Both the position numbers and the translations under genes were made by a program. Under the pieces are notes generated by a model. That model was not told the DNA's origin and did not search any database. It worked only from the letters and a program-made list of their open reading frames with translations. Below are positions 11,544-23,509 of a stretch of DNA of 64,000 nt, one piece after another; within the stretch, counting starts at the first letter, position 1; the number at the start of each line of letters is the position of its first letter. Origin of the DNA: Myotis daubentonii (lineage: Eukaryota > Chordata > Mammalia > Chiroptera > Vespertilionidae); NCBI RefSeq assembly GCF_963259705.1, contig NC_081840.1, positions 150,782,282-150,846,281 on the forward strand, in the 5' to 3' direction.

Positions 11544-13204
11544 TACCTTGTGGCATTCTAATTTATCTGGTGGAGTCTTGTAAATTTGTCTCTGTGGCTG
11601 CCAAGGAAAGTTCAGGTGAAAACAAAGGCAGCTTGATCCTACAATTCATTGAAGGATTACAGGACATATTAGTAAAGGAGAGAAGTATTTGGCATGTTTG
11701 AACACATAAGAATTTATTAAAGTATCTCCAATTACTTCTTTAAGAAAAAAAAAAAGGTGGAAGAAAAAAACAAGAAATTTACAGAGATTGTGTTAAGAAA
11801 CCCTAGATTCAGTGTTGAACTATAGATATTTGGTTTTCATCTTTGTTTTAAGTGAATAGAAGTAAAGCAAGAACAAAATACTACATTTGAAATATACCTT
11901 TTATAATAATTTTTACAAAACTTGACAGGAGAGAAGTTTTACAGAGCCTTAAGATTAAAGAGATATTATCCAAATGCTTTTGAATTTCAGAATATCAAAA
12001 TATCTCCAAATAATCATCATAAAAATAGGGCACAATTTAAAAAACCCATTAATATCATTAATTTGTACCTGCTTTATCTTAATGAACGATATGCTTTGTT
12101 GAAAATATATAAGAAAATGTACTTTTTATATCATAAAAATTTAACATTTCACTAAACAACTCATATGCCCATGAAGAAACCCAAGATATAATTAAAAGAA
12201 AAAAATATAAATAGTGGAAATTGTTTCTTCCTATTTGTCAAAAAACAAATATGTATATGATCGAAGATTCATATACTTCCTATAAGTCTCACTTTTCACA
12301 GTAGGTATGTTCTAAAAATACTTATATAAATTTAATATGTCTAACTTAAATAATGTTTTAAAAGCAGAAGATGAGATTAGCATTTAAAAACCCTCAAATT
12401 ATTCTTTCCAAAATGTGAAAATCCTTTACAAAGGAAATAATTTTCCATGAATTATATGCTTTTTAAATTTGGATTTTATCAGTTTCATAATATGTAATTA
12501 AAGATAAGGTGGTTATATAATTTATCTCTATGTCACTAGTATTTCCATAAGCCCTGAATCAGGTTGTACATGTTACATCTTTACTTAAGTTTGAAATTAC
12601 TTAGGAGGTTAAAAAGACAACAGCATTGAAGATATTAAGAATGAGAAGTAAATAAATCCTCACCAAAAAAAGTATTAGGATTATCAATCCTTTTTAGTAT
12701 TTTTAAAGTGAGAAACTGAATTAATTGATGTTTTTCATTCCTAGTTGTGTTTATTCTTCAAGATGCAACCCTTTTAGCTGATATTTGAAATGGGAACACT
12801 AAGATTTTCTGACCTGAATAATGGGTACATTGGCACTTACGTTTCAGGAACACCTCTTTTTAAAGATGTATGTTAATTACTCCTGTAATTATTGGATTAT
12901 TTCTGGTATTACAAGTCATATAATACCATCTAATTGAATTGGGAGTAAATATTGGCTAATTTTTCTATTGCATTATGAGGCTAGATTTTATATCATATTC
13001 TTCTAATCTATGCTGCAGGAATCTAAGAGGCCTTTGTCATTTAAGAAAATATCCAAGCAACTTCAAAATGAATGCAATTATCTTTACAAACACAGGATAT
13101 TCAAGCCACAAGCTAAAGCTGTTGTTTTTAGTGCTTGAGAGATAAATATTAAATTATATAATTCCATAATATATTTTATTCTGTATTCAAAAAGCAATGT
13201 ATAG
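11544..13204. other. No recognised gene; AT-rich
   Basis: About 1.6 kb of AT-rich DNA with an A-run near 11742-11755. No exon, RNA gene or dateable repeat was seen. Confidence 0.5.
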
Positions 13205-13405
13205 TAATAATACTAGCAACTAATTTGTTGTGGACTCACTGGATAGTAGGCACTGTTCTCAGATAATGCTCACAATCGGCACCATGAGGCGACACAATTA
13301 GTATCCCAGTACGCAGTGAATCATAACCAGCCCAACGTCCCCAGCTAGTGAGGGAGGAGCCAGATTAAACCCAGATTGTACCACTCTTGAGCACTAGAAG
13401 TTAAT
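13205..13405 (-). mobile_element. MIR SINE, antisense, diverged
   Basis: Follows the reverse complement of MIR: 'taggcactgttctcagataa', 'caccatgaggcgacacaatt', then 'ccagctagtgaggg ... accca'. Strong divergence fits an ancient mammal-wide insertion. Confidence 0.7.
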
Positions 13406-13519
13406 TTACGCTGTATTTGAGGAGCAATGATTGTATCTAAGATACTACACTCTATTCTATAGCCTCATGATTGGTTGATCATGTACTCCACTGGGGTTCA
13501 GCTAAAAGATAAGCCCTGC

Positions 13520-13762
13520 CCTAACCGGTTTTGCTCAGTGGATAGAGCATCGGCCTGCGGACTGAAAGGTCCCAGGTTCGATTCCAGTCAAGGGCATGTA
13601 CCTTGGTTGCGGGCATATCCCCAGTGGGAGATGTGCAGGAGGCAGCTGATCGATGTTTCTCTCTCATCGATGTTTCTAACTCTCTATCTCTCTCCCTTCC
13701 TCTCTGTAAAAAATCAATAAAATATATTTTTAAAAAATAAAAAATAAATAAAATAAAAAAAT
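13520..13762 (+). mobile_element. Ves-type SINE, sense, full length with perfect target duplication
   Basis: The best-preserved Ves copy: an A box region 'ttgctcagtggatagagcat', a B box 'ggttcgattcc', the 'aggaggcagctgatcgatgt' body, a CT-rich block, and 'aatcaataaaatatat' with an A-rich tail containing several AATAAA-like units. It is bounded by a perfect 16-bp duplication AAAAGATAAGCCCTGC at 13504-13519 and 13763-13778. Likely young. Confidence 0.95.
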
Positions 13763-14034
13763 AAAAGATAAGCCCTGCAGTGGAGGACCGTGCTAGGTGA
13801 GCCACGCATAAGTGATTAGTATCGCCTCTGTCTTCATTGCTTTATTTCACTTTATTCTTTGGATAATTTCTTCTTTTAATGCAATCTGTGACTAATGCAA
13901 TAACAGGAGCCTATGCTGCCTTCCTCTTGAATGGGTCCATTCCACATTTTCCTCTCTTCCCACTCCCACCCCTGCCTTGGGGATGGATTGGATTTGGAAG
14001 GTTAGATAAACTCTGCCCCAGAATTTAGAAAAAT

Positions 14035-14375
14035 TTTCTTTCTTTCACCTATTGCTTTCCCCGCCTCAGTATAAACATTCAAGTTCTACCATGCCTCAGG
14101 AACTTCGCAATTATTCCCTCTGCCAACAATTCTCTTACTCTAGATTTTTCCCAAGATGATTCTCAGACTTCATGTCTCAGCTTATCATTTTCTTCTTTCC
14201 TGCTGTTATTCTGTAGTATATTTTTTCATAACATATATGAATGTCTAAAATATGCATTTGTTTTCTTTTTATTTGTCTTCCTCTCCTACTGGTAGCTTTT
14301 ATTTACTGCTGTATTTCCAGTAAATTGACCAAATATTAATTCTCAGTAATTGGAAGATAAATGAATGAGTATAAT
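14035..14375 (+). mobile_element. L2-like LINE fragment, sense, diverged
   Basis: The order of blocks 'ttccccgcctcag', 'cttcgcaattattccctctg', 'ttctcttactctagatt', 'catgtctcagctt' resembles the L2 3' region. Divergence is high, so the boundaries are approximate. Confidence 0.5.
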
Positions 14376-14394
14376 ATAATATACTCTGAGGGGA

Positions 14395-14505
14395 GGTAGA
14401 CAGTGTGACACAGCACTTGCAAAACAAGCACAGTATTTGACTCATAGTAGAGACGCATAGGCTCTCAATCTAACGGACGCTCAATAAATGTTTGTGGAAT
14501 CCACA
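14395..14505 (+). mobile_element. MIR 3' end fragment, sense
   Basis: 'gacacagcacttgc', 'actcatagtagagac' and 'acgctcaataaatgtttgtg' match the final part of MIR. An internal 20-30 bp stretch appears duplicated or inserted. Confidence 0.55.
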
Positions 14506-15087
14506 TGAATTAAGGAAGTTCCAGATGATCCTGGACAGACCAAAAAGCTATAACAGATGACTAATATAGAAAAATATGTGTTGCAATCAGAGTCAAAGGT
14601 GCTCTAAATGTTAAGCTAAGAAGTTTGTGATAAGCTAGTGATAATGAAGAATGAAGAAAGGTTTTTGGTCAGTAGGGTATTAAGGTAAAAGTAGTTTTAG
14701 GAATAAAAGAACATTGGGAATCTGAGTCATGTAGTATGGTTTACATCCTACATACAGAAAAAAAAATGAGCAGCAGGCTTCAAGAGAAAATAATGATATG
14801 CAACAGAAATGACTATTGCTGGAAATATGGTTTGAGGTTAGAGTGGGAGACATAGACTAACATTTCCCAAAGTATGTTCCATAGGTTGTTATGAAGTACT
14901 GAGCAAGATATATAAAGAAAAAGTTGTCAAGGCCAAACAAGTATAAATTTGAGAAGCACCAAGTCAAAAATTTCTCCACAATAGAATGTCTTTGTCCTTA
15001 ATATTTTTTGTGTGTGTTATCGTTCTCAATAGAGTAGGTTCACATCTATAAAGTTCCCCAAACTTATTTAAACCATGTATTTATTAC
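14506..15087. other. No recognised feature
   Basis: AT-rich unique-looking DNA; no gene or assignable repeat seen. Confidence 0.5.
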
Positions 15088-15100
15088 AAAACATCTGTCA

Positions 15101-15201
15101 GCCCTGGCCCGGTGGCTCAGTTAGTTGGAGCACTGTCCCATTACAACAAAGGGTTTCGGGTTCGATCCCCAGTACAGATGTGCAGGAAGCAACTCATTGA
15201 T

Positions 15202-15253
<52 letters not shown>

Positions 15254-15315
15254 TCTCTCTCTCTCAAATCAATAAATATATCTTTGGGTGAGAATATTTT
15301 TAAAAGCTAAAGAAA
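15101..15315 (+). mobile_element. Ves-type SINE (variant tail), sense, with target duplication and expanded (CT)n
   Basis: The head 'gccctggcccggtggctcag' and B box 'gggttcgatcc' are present. The body is dominated by a (TC)n expansion at about 15203-15265, and the tail ends 'tttgggtgagaatattttta', the variant with a 'gggtgag' terminus. A 14-bp flanking duplication AAAACATCTGTCAG lies at 15088-15101 and 15316-15329; the head's first G overlaps the left copy. Confidence 0.92.
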
Positions 15316-15374
15316 AAAACATCTGTCAGAACTCCAATTTCATGGAAAAATGAAAGAGGAATACATAGATAATT

Positions 15375-15660
15375 TTTTGTTGTTGTTTGCAGAGCAGCCA
15401 TATAGAGAATACCACACATGGGGTGTTTAAGCAAAAGAAATTGTTTTCGCACAGTTCTGGAGGCTGAATGTCCAATGTGAATGTGTCAGCAGGTTTGAAG
15501 TCCTCTGCAGCCTCTCTCCTTGCTTGCATGTGGGGCTTGCGGAAGTCTGCCTTCTCAGTGTGTCCTCACAGGGTATTTTCTCTGTGCATGTACATCCCTT
15601 ATGTCACTTTGTGGGCCTAAATTTCTTCCTTTCTATAGACAACAGTCAGGTTAAATATTT
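15375..15660 (-). mobile_element. MaLR-type LTR, antisense, degenerate
   Basis: The reverse complement resembles the 3' part of an ERVL-MaLR LTR. 'cacagttctggaggctgaat', 'cagcctctctccttgcttgc' and 'tgtgtcctcacagg' are the antisense forms of the blocks also seen in the sense LTR at 26801-27177. The outer ends are unclear. Confidence 0.65.
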
Positions 15661-17379
15661 CTGTAGTTGGACTCTAATTATCAAAATAACATTGTATTAT
15701 TTGAGAGCTGGTATTTAACTCACAGTGTCTAATCTAGTAGAATATGGCCTATAGTTGAAGGAGATGAAGGATAAAACATTTCAACTCAATTACTTGTTCT
15801 TGTAAACATAGTGATGGTATTGTAGTATTAGAAACAAAACATTTTTCAAAAATCCCCCATAATGTAGAACCTAAGCAATTAGCCGATCAGCCTTTCCCTG
15901 TCTACTGCATATCTCAGCAGGATTCACGTGTCCATGCAATAATTATGGTCTCATCTAGCAGAGAGGAAAAGATATGAAGTAATGTTGCTCCAGTTGATAT
16001 AATAGGAAGATAAGACAAATAACTGGGCTACTATCTAAATTTTTTCCGTCACTAAATATGTATGAAAGTCTACTGGTATAGCGAATAAATAATAGCTGCA
16101 CAAAGTTTAAAGTGAAAAACCATAGGTTTTAACCACTCTTCCCCAAGCGGGGAAGGGAACTTTAATATTTGTAATGCATTTGAACACTACTTTTTCCAAC
16201 CTGGGTGAGAAATACAAAGCAGGGTCACAGGAATAAAAATGACATGTCCTTGAGCATAAATTTAATTGGAAAGTTCTGGAGGAAAATAAATTTTAAGTTA
16301 AAACAAAACTATATTATTGGCTAGAGTACAAAATGTGCATAAACTTTAATAAGCTTACAATATTTATAAACAGCTGACTGCCTAGGCCTTCAGAACCCAC
16401 CTCCATAGGGAATAGAGTAGGTTTCCCACTTACCTGTTCTCCTCTGCCATTTGGCTGTCTTACTTGGAACAATTTGAGAACTGCCAAGTGGGGAAAAAGG
16501 GTCATCATCCATGTAAACATTCAACCTACTGTCACAGAGAGATATTGGCGCTAAGTGGAAGGCTGTTCATTATGTGCAAGAAAAGTATGTCATTTACAAT
16601 TTTGTTCATATGAACAGATTACTAACTTTGGTTACATAACACAAAACTTCTATAGCCAGACATGTATGGACGTGGGTTTTATAGAATGAATACTTGTTTA
16701 CAGAATGAACTGCTCACCAAGATACACAGGTAGTCACACCCACTTATCTAGAAAAAAAAATTTAATTATAGTTCTTGACATCAAAACTTAAAATCAATTA
16801 AAGCTGGAGAACCAGCTATAGGTGAAATGGCAGATGAACTAGTCATCCAGGTAACCCAGTCTAAGATTTGCATAATACAAACCATAATTTAAAATTAAAT
16901 CATGAACAAGAATAATTTTTTTAAAAAATGTTTCCCCTTAATAAAGGCTTTTTCCTTTTACATTTTCATAGTTCCTTTCTTCCAACATACCTAGAGGGAA
17001 AATTCTTCCAAAATACTTCCAAAAGAGCATGTTAGTAAAAGGATTCTAAGAACTACCTCTATTTTATACATGGGGAAATTATATTCATGCAATTTGAAAT
17101 TAAAATTAGATTTCTCTTTCCCAATTAAATTAAGAAAATATTTATTAGGTTTTATATCAAGTATTATAAATTAGACTTTGGTTATACATTAGACTTTGAA
17201 TATATATCCTAAGCGATAAATTACATGCAGAAATCATAAAAACTAAACCATTTTTCTATGTGTTTACCTGATGAGAACATTTTGGAAAGAGAATATATTA
17301 GAGACTTCTGATTAAATGGCAGATATAAAATATGTGTTCCACAGAGAAAGTTAGATGCTCATCAAACTTACTTCCTCCT
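15661..17379. other. No recognised gene
   Basis: About 1.7 kb of AT-rich DNA. No exon, RNA gene or clear repeat. A frame at 16314-16520 (minus) has no recognisable domain. Confidence 0.5.
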
Positions 17380-17745
17380 CTCCCTAGGCAAGGAGCCAGA
17401 CTACACTTTTGAGCCTCCCTTGAATTTAGTCATAGCCACTTATGCAAATGTTACATATAACTCCTCATTCCGGAGTCACCAGATCCTGTATGGGCTCTCT
17501 TTCCCCAATATGGAGGGGATCCAGGAGACGACCAAGGCCCTGGAAGATGGTGAAGCATCAAGTTGACAGGGGACTGGATTCACAAATGACCACAGGGTGA
17601 AAAACACCCCCTTGCACTCCACTACTCTGTCCCCATTAGATTGCAATTAATTTACCTGTGTGAAAGGTAGCAATGATCCTTGACTGTGTTAAGCCAATGA
17701 GATTTTAGTTTGTTTATTATAATATTTAGACCACTCCATAGAGCA
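17380..17745 (+). mobile_element. Degenerate LTR-like mammalian repeat, sense
   Basis: The ending 'gtgttaagccaatgagatttta', preceded by a pyrimidine-rich middle with 'atggtgaagcatcaagttga', follows the plan of old MaLR/MLT-type LTRs, which end 'gtgttaagccactgagattt'. Boundaries are approximate and the family is uncertain. A related fragment occurs at 58085-58660. Confidence 0.45.
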
Positions 17746-18344
17746 ATATTGTGTTTCTCTTTCACTGTCTCCATAAAATAAATTGAAATAACAGTAAATG
17801 GAAAGAGAGAAAAAAGACCTAAATCAAAAGGACAAAGAAAATGGGAGAGGGGATTATAAGCAGGTAAATGTGCAACTTATTATTTTGAAGCTGGAAAGTG
17901 GACCCAGGAGAGGTAACTTACACAGCAGAGCAGGCAAAGCTAAAATACATGGGGATAATAAACAGAAATTGAGCAAGTCTACATTGAACTCATAAAAGGC
18001 TTAGTTCTTAGAGCAACTAAATAATGTAAAAGACTATGGATAGGTGGGAATTCAAAGGAGGAAATTGGCTAGAAGTCTTAATTAGGAACACTATTATATA
18101 CAGTAGCAGATCTCTGTCTCCCCCCCGCCCCCCCCACCACTGTTATTAATGCTTTTGATCTTGGGAAATACCATAACTCTACTTGCTTGGAGAGACATAC
18201 CAGATACAGTGCAGGGAAGGAGTCAGGTGCCAGGAGAAAAAACAATGGGATTAAATAAAGTCTGCACATGAATGGTGATGCCTTCCAGCCACCTTACTCC
18301 ACACTGCTCCCCAAACACCAGTGTCTAGGCATACATCTCTTTTC
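17746..18344. other. No recognised feature apart from a C-run
   Basis: Contains a C-rich run at about 18118-18137. Otherwise unique-looking DNA with no supported gene. Confidence 0.5.
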
Positions 18345-18565
18345 TTCTTCTTTTTAAATTTATCTTTATTGTGGAAAGTATTACAGATGTCCCCTTTTGT
18401 TCCCCCATTGACCCTCTCCACCGCACCCCACCCCCAGGTCTACTGCACTATTGTCTGTGTCCTTGGGCAATGCATATATGCAGGTAAATTCCTTGGTTAG
18501 TCTCTTCCCACCCACCCCCTCTTTTTCCCTTGGAGATTAGTCAGTCTATACATTTCTAATACAAG
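18345..18565 (-). mobile_element. L1 3' UTR fragment (bat type), antisense
   Basis: Plus-strand text 'tttatctttattgtggaaag', 'ttacagatgtcccctttt', a CACCCCACCCCC run and 'attgtctgtgtccttgggca' is the antisense 3' UTR of bat L1. A second copy of the same region lies at 55630-55800. Confidence 0.7.
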
Positions 18566-19294
18566 AGAGTGGTGGATTCTTCATTAGAGGAACTAATGAC
18601 TAATATCTGGCATAATTCTGTGAAAATTCTAGATTTTGTCTCTAGAATCAAGTGCACCACCACCACCACGAACATGCACAAATTATTTTCATCATCTTTT
18701 TAGATCATCCTTTCAAGGGTAAAAGATTATCAGGGTTTTGGAAAAGTTCTTCAGGGTCAAACAAAAATTAAACAAATGAAAAAGAAAATAATTTAGATAA
18801 AATAAAGATTATGAAGGTAGCATAAAAAAATGAACACTGTCAGATAAATAAGATACTGAATCTATGATCCAGGAATAGAATTCTGTGGGGGGAAAAGTAA
18901 TAGGACAAAATTTTATTCCTACATATTAAAAAATAGATTTATTATAAAAATATAAAATAAAGTTGAGAGAATCTAGAAAACTGAGCAAAATAACAAGAAG
19001 ATAGATAACTGGAAAGAGAAGATACAAGAGTTAGTATCAAGTTTTAAAAGCCATTCTACAACCAATAGAACAAAATTTTAGAACTTAGGCAACGAGAACA
19101 CCAAAAACAAAAACTACAAAAGAAAATGCAAAAAAAAAAAGAGAGATAAAACAGAAAATAATTGGTTTCCAGGTTAGATATTTCCACTGAGTCGCTTCAA
19201 ATTTCAAAGGGGATAAAATTGTCTTTAAATTGAGAATTTTATATTGGCTCTGTAGGTTTTTAAACCTGGTTTTTAAAACCTTGAATTCACTGAT
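18566..19294. other. No recognised feature
   Basis: A-rich DNA with a short CAC trinucleotide run near 18655-18668. The 110-codon minus frame at 19085-19417 overlaps A-runs and the LTR-like repeat and has no recognisable domain. Confidence 0.5.
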
Positions 19295-19610
19295 GCTTAA
19301 GGAAGCCACCTTCATGGAGAGGTCACGTGTCAGTACGCCAGTCTGCAATCTCAGCTGAACCCAATCTGGTGCCCAATCTGAGAATGAAGAAGCTGCCAAT
19401 GATTCCATCACAGCCATTTGACTTTTTTCCAGTCATTTAAGTCTTCCTAGCTCAAGCCTGAGACATTGTGGAGTTGAGATATGTCATCCTCACTGTGCCT
19501 TGCCCAAATTCCTGACCCACAAAATTTCTGAACATAATAAAATGGTTGTCATGTTATGCAACTAAACTTCAGGATGATATGCTATACAAAAATTCATAAC
19601 TAGAACACCA
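19295..19610 (+). mobile_element. MLT1-like LTR fragment, sense, diverged
   Basis: 'gcaatctcagctgaaccca', 'cctgacccacaaaatttctg' and 'tgttatgcaactaa' follow the 3' half of an MLT1-type LTR. High divergence. Confidence 0.5.
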
Positions 19611-20007
19611 CACTGAATGTTGACATTTCAGACATACTTAGATTCAGAATGTGACTCCAAAAAATCATTTCTTAGGAAACTATTAACGGTTGTATTTTAG
19701 CGACACAATGGGTCAGCCATGAAGGAAACATGAGATCCAGAAAACAGGGAATCCAGCGCTGCAGAGAGGGAGGTCCTAAGATTATAAACTCTGCACCAGA
19801 ACTTGACAGAAAATGATCCAGCTTGACAATACTGTAGCATGAAAGACCATGACAACTAAACAAATTAGATTAATAAAGTGATTATTGTCCCCAGGAGCAA
19901 TAAGCAGTAAAGTACTTTATTAGTTCTGCTCAGATATTAAATAATCACATTCCAAAGGCATGTAATATTCCAGAAACCTCATCAAGCCATATGAGTGAAC
20001 ATATTTG
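19611..20007. other. No recognised feature
   Basis: No gene or clear repeat seen. Confidence 0.45.
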
Positions 20008-20215
20008 GTGTGGTAAACAGAGAGATGGTTTGCCTGTCAAACAGGTATGATTTACATTCAGCCTCTTCCACTTGCTACTTTAATTAAATTATTTAGTTAG
20101 CCTTTCTTACCCTCAGTTTCCATGTGAAAAAAAATGTTCTTTGTAGTGTTGTCAGAAATAAGCGACATAACAATTGTAAAGTAATTGGAATATAGTAGAG
20201 TCCTAATGTGTGTGA
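20008..20215 (+). mobile_element. MIR SINE, sense, diverged
   Basis: Ordered MIR blocks are visible: 'cagcctcttccacttgctac', 'taccctcagtttccatgtga', 'gttgtcagaaataagc' and 'tggaatatagtagagtcct'. Confidence 0.7.
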
Positions 20216-20479
20216 GCTCACTTTCTCCCTTCCTTTGGTGTTGGAGTTATCTGAATAAGTACATAAATATCTTGTATTTGTTAAGAATGTCCATCAAATT
20301 TAATTTAAGTGGCCCTAGCTGGTTTTGCTCAGTGGATAGAGCATTGGCCTGCAGACTAAAGGGTTCCAGTTTCAATTCCGGTCAAAGGCACATGCCCGAG
20401 TTGCTGGCTCGATCTCTCATCATTGATGTTTCTATTTTCTCTCTCCCTCTCCCTTTCTCTCTGAAATCAATAAAAATAT

Positions 20480-20536
<57 letters not shown>

Positions 20537-20735
20537 TTAAATTGATTTCAGAGAGGAAGAGAGAGGGGGAGAGAGAGAAATATCAATGATGACAGAAAAT
20601 CATTGATCAGCTACCTCCTGCACGCCTTCTACTGGGAATCCAGCCCACAACCCGAGCATGTGCCCTTGACCAGAATCGAACCCGGCCCTTCAGTCCTCAG
20701 TTGATGCTCTATCCACTGAGCCAGACCAGCTAGGG
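20480..20735 (-). mobile_element. Ves SINE, antisense, nested in the tail of another Ves
   Basis: The minus strand starts 'gccctagctggtctggctca' and has B box 'gggttcgattctgg'. Its tail is the expanded (AT)n at about 20482-20531. A 12-bp duplication CAATAAAAATAT at 20468-20479 and 20736-20747 comes from the host SINE's tail. With the host SINE it forms a long inverted repeat. Confidence 0.92.
20482..20531. repeat. (AT)n microsatellite
   Basis: Uninterrupted AT dinucleotides between two inverted Ves SINEs; derived from expansion of a SINE tail. Confidence 0.95.
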
Positions 20736-20878
20736 CAATAAAAATATTTTTCTTAAAAATTAATTTAAGTGTAGAAGAGAAATACCTGGGATCCACAAGG
20801 CCAAAGCTAAAATATATATAAATTCAAGAATGTGGTATCAAATTCATCCATAGAAGGTGAATGTCTAATACATTTGAC

Positions 20879-21030
20879 CTTTACATTCATATTATATTTA
20901 TAATATATAAAATATATTATGATAATAATATATTTATAATAAATATATTATATTTATAATAGCTTTACATTCATATTATATTTATAATACAATATTTATA
21001 ATATATTCATATTATATTTATAATACATGG
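20879..21030. repeat. AT-rich duplicated tracts
   Basis: The block 'ttacattcatattatattta' occurs at 20881 and again at 20965, about 84 bp apart. A shorter version ('attcatattatatttataat') occurs at 21005. The intervening sequence is nearly pure A/T. Confidence 0.8.
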
Positions 21031-21535
21031 AATGGCCAGAAATTATGGATTTTATTTTTATTCTCAAAACTTCCACTGAATGAGTTGCCTAAATCACATA
21101 ACTTTTTCAGATTCAGGATGTCCTCGCCACATTGGATGAAAGAGGAATGATGATGCTGGTTATTTACTTGGAGCTGTAAAGTGAGTTATCTGTGTGAAGT
21201 GCATTGGCTTCTTGACAGTGTTGCAACACAAACAAACGTGTTTTCAATTTAATGGAAGGCTTTGTGTTGCATGCACTGTTTATACAGGTTGGCCCAGCTC
21301 TTCCTCCGCAGAGAAGACCTTTCACCTTTCCTTTTGTGAGTCTTCGTCCTGTCTTAGATTAGAAAAACACTATAAAAATAGTTTTTTCTTCTCAAATACA
21401 AAACTCTTATTGTACTAGACTCTAGAGAAAATTATTAAAGTTTGTTCCTCTCTAAGAAACTGTACCTGGAGAGCTAATATGAGACAACGTGACATTTAGG
21501 GCTATGGCATTCCTCAACTTAGAGAGCCCGTGGGT
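21031..21535. other. No recognised feature
   Basis: No gene or clear repeat seen. Confidence 0.45.
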
Positions 21536-21602
21536 CTCAAGCTTCAAAGTGCATGATAACCACCTGGGGATCTTGTCAACATGCAGATTTGAGTTTAGGT
21601 CA
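21536..21602 (+). mobile_element. MER5A-like hAT fragment
   Basis: 'ctcaagcttcaaagtgcatg', 'ataaccacctggggatcttg' and 'caacatgcagattt' match the left half of a MER5A-type element. It is cut off by the younger hAT MITE that starts at 21603. Confidence 0.6.
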
Positions 21603-21824
21603 CAGTGGTTCTCAACCTTGGCTGCACAGTAGAATCACCTGGGAATCTTTTTAACATCCTGATTTCTGGGCCTCATCCTCTGGAAATTCTGTTTCTTTGT
21701 TATGGGGTGAGGTCACAACATTAGTAACAAAGAAACAGAATTTCCGGAGGATGAGGCCCAGAAATCAGGATTTTAAAAAGATTCCCAGGTGATTCCAATG
21801 TGCAGCCAAGGTTGAGAACCACTG
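21603..21824. mobile_element. Long-palindrome hAT MITE, copy 1 (222 bp)
   Basis: Starts CAGTGGTTCTCAACCTTGGC and ends with its near complement GTTGAGAACCACTG. The two halves are almost fully complementary around a spacer of about 20-30 bp (about 21700-21725), so a long hairpin can form. A closely similar copy of identical length lies at 31345-31566. No clean 8-bp duplication was found at this copy. Confidence 0.88.
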
Positions 21825-22894
21825 ATCTAGGGCCGTCAGGATTGAAACAACAGGTGGAGGTGACCGAAGGTGGAGTCATCTGCTCAGGTTATTCCGTGCC
21901 TCACTGAGTTCCATCAGGCTTTCTTCATCCTCCATTAACCTGATTAGTCCTCTTACGTTAGTGCTCATGTTGATCTGTATCTTGATCAAGACAAGTGTTG
22001 CTGATTAGCTATAATTACTAGTAATGGGCCAGCTTTCTTTCAGAGATAATGCCCTTAGCTCATCCATGCATTGTTCTACCATAAAAGGTCCCAAACTGCT
22101 AGTCATTTACTTACTTATTCTTTGAACCAACAGCAAATTGCTCTATGTGTGGGCTTTTAAATACTGTCCACTATGTCTAAATGCCCTGAATACACCTGTT
22201 ACCTTACCTTTTCTTTGTCTTCCTGTACTTTTTCTTATTTTAAGTTTTTGAATGGGAAACTGACAAGTCATAAAAAATGTAACTAATACTTACATAAAAT
22301 TCCAGAAGCAACAAAAACAAAAATATAATTAAGGTATATTAAAACATTATTGAATATTTTCAAAAGTTGAAAAATTTTGCACCTTAAAGATGATAAACAT
22401 AAATATAAGTTAACACAATCTACTGATACAATAGGCTGCCTATAAACAAATTCTTAAAGTAATACATTAACCCCTAGACATACACTGTAATCTATTACTT
22501 TTTATAAGCAATTGCATATAAGCACACAACACTTTTTATAAAATGCTCTAGTTTTAATAGTTTTCTAGCTTTATCTATTATTAAAACTGGGCATAGAACT
22601 TTGTCATTTGCAACAGAAATCCAGTGAATGTTTAAATATACTTTTGACACTAATTTGGAACAATAGCATGGCAAGTTTTTAAGTGAAAATATAATATTCC
22701 TCACAATTGTAGTGAAATCCAATATAGAGCAGGCAAGTCTTAGAAGATATCTAAGATGATCTAATTTTAATATAGTAAAAAGTCCTTACCATAAGGTATT
22801 TTCACTTATGAGCTAATTCTTAAGACAAGATACACACATGATTACACACAGACTAGTAAGAGAAGCACCAGAAACTGGTATTTGAGATGATTTT
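21825..22894. other. No recognised feature
   Basis: About 1 kb of AT-rich DNA; no exon or clear repeat. 22060-22230 may be a faint L2 remnant but cannot be supported. Confidence 0.4.
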
Positions 22895-23035
22895 TCCTAA
22901 AGAACCTTTGTGTCTCATTATTTTCATCTATGAAATAAAGAAATGAATCAAAACTCTACTTTCTTCAAACAGTTGTGAGGATTTAATAAAAAATATAGGT
23001 AATAACACTTGGAAAAACTTTGATAGTGTATTGTG
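22895..23035 (+). mobile_element. MIR fragment, sense
   Basis: 'gtctcattattttcatctat', then 'caaacagttgtgaggattta' and 'taataacacttgg' match the 3' half of MIR. Confidence 0.6.
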
Positions 23036-23503
23036 AGTTTTGTAATTGAAGTTCATTGAAGTTAAATCATCTCCTGGAATTTCTGGGTTGGTTAAAAGTA
23101 GCATAATATGCTTTGGTTATTTATTAGCCCTGGAAATCTTCATTCCTTCCAGATTGGGAATAAGACCCTTTTTGTAGCATGGTATGTAATTATTGATACT
23201 ACCAAATCAGTCTAATCTTTTTCTCAATACAGACAAACATCTAGTTCATTCAAATTGGTTACAAACAAATTGGTTGAAAATAAATTGTCTGAGTTACAAA
23301 TGGTCTTTATAATAAAGTAGTCTAACATTTGCTTATTATTTATTTGACATATGCTTGTTATATTTATTTGTAACATTTTTATACTGTGGGGCAGTCTAGC
23401 AATTGTTTTGTCTGTGCCTTTATTAATGTTGATCCATGGGTTTTATTAGCAGTGTTTTAAACTACTATTTTAAACTACCATTTAAAATTATTCTCATCTA
23501 CTA
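23036..23503. other. No recognised feature
   Basis: AT-rich; no gene or repeat assignable. Confidence 0.45.
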
Positions 23504-23509
23504 GTCCAG

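Larger units (their letters stand above)
20312..20759 (+). mobile_element. Ves SINE, sense, split by a second Ves
   Basis: Sense Ves head and body at 20312-20467 ('gccctagctggttttgctca'; a B box degenerated to 'gtttcaattccgg'). The end of its A-rich tail lies at 20748-20759, beyond a nested antisense Ves. The outer target duplication TTAATTTAAGTG is intact at 20300-20311 and 20760-20771, which shows both pieces are one insertion. Confidence 0.9.

Noticed and set aside
13520..13600. tRNA-like A and B boxes
   Set aside because: Part of a Ves SINE with SINE tail and target duplications; it does not fold as a complete tRNA. The same applies to all Ves heads in the window.
21825..22230. Possible L2 remnant
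   Set aside because: Only isolated short matches; left as unassigned.
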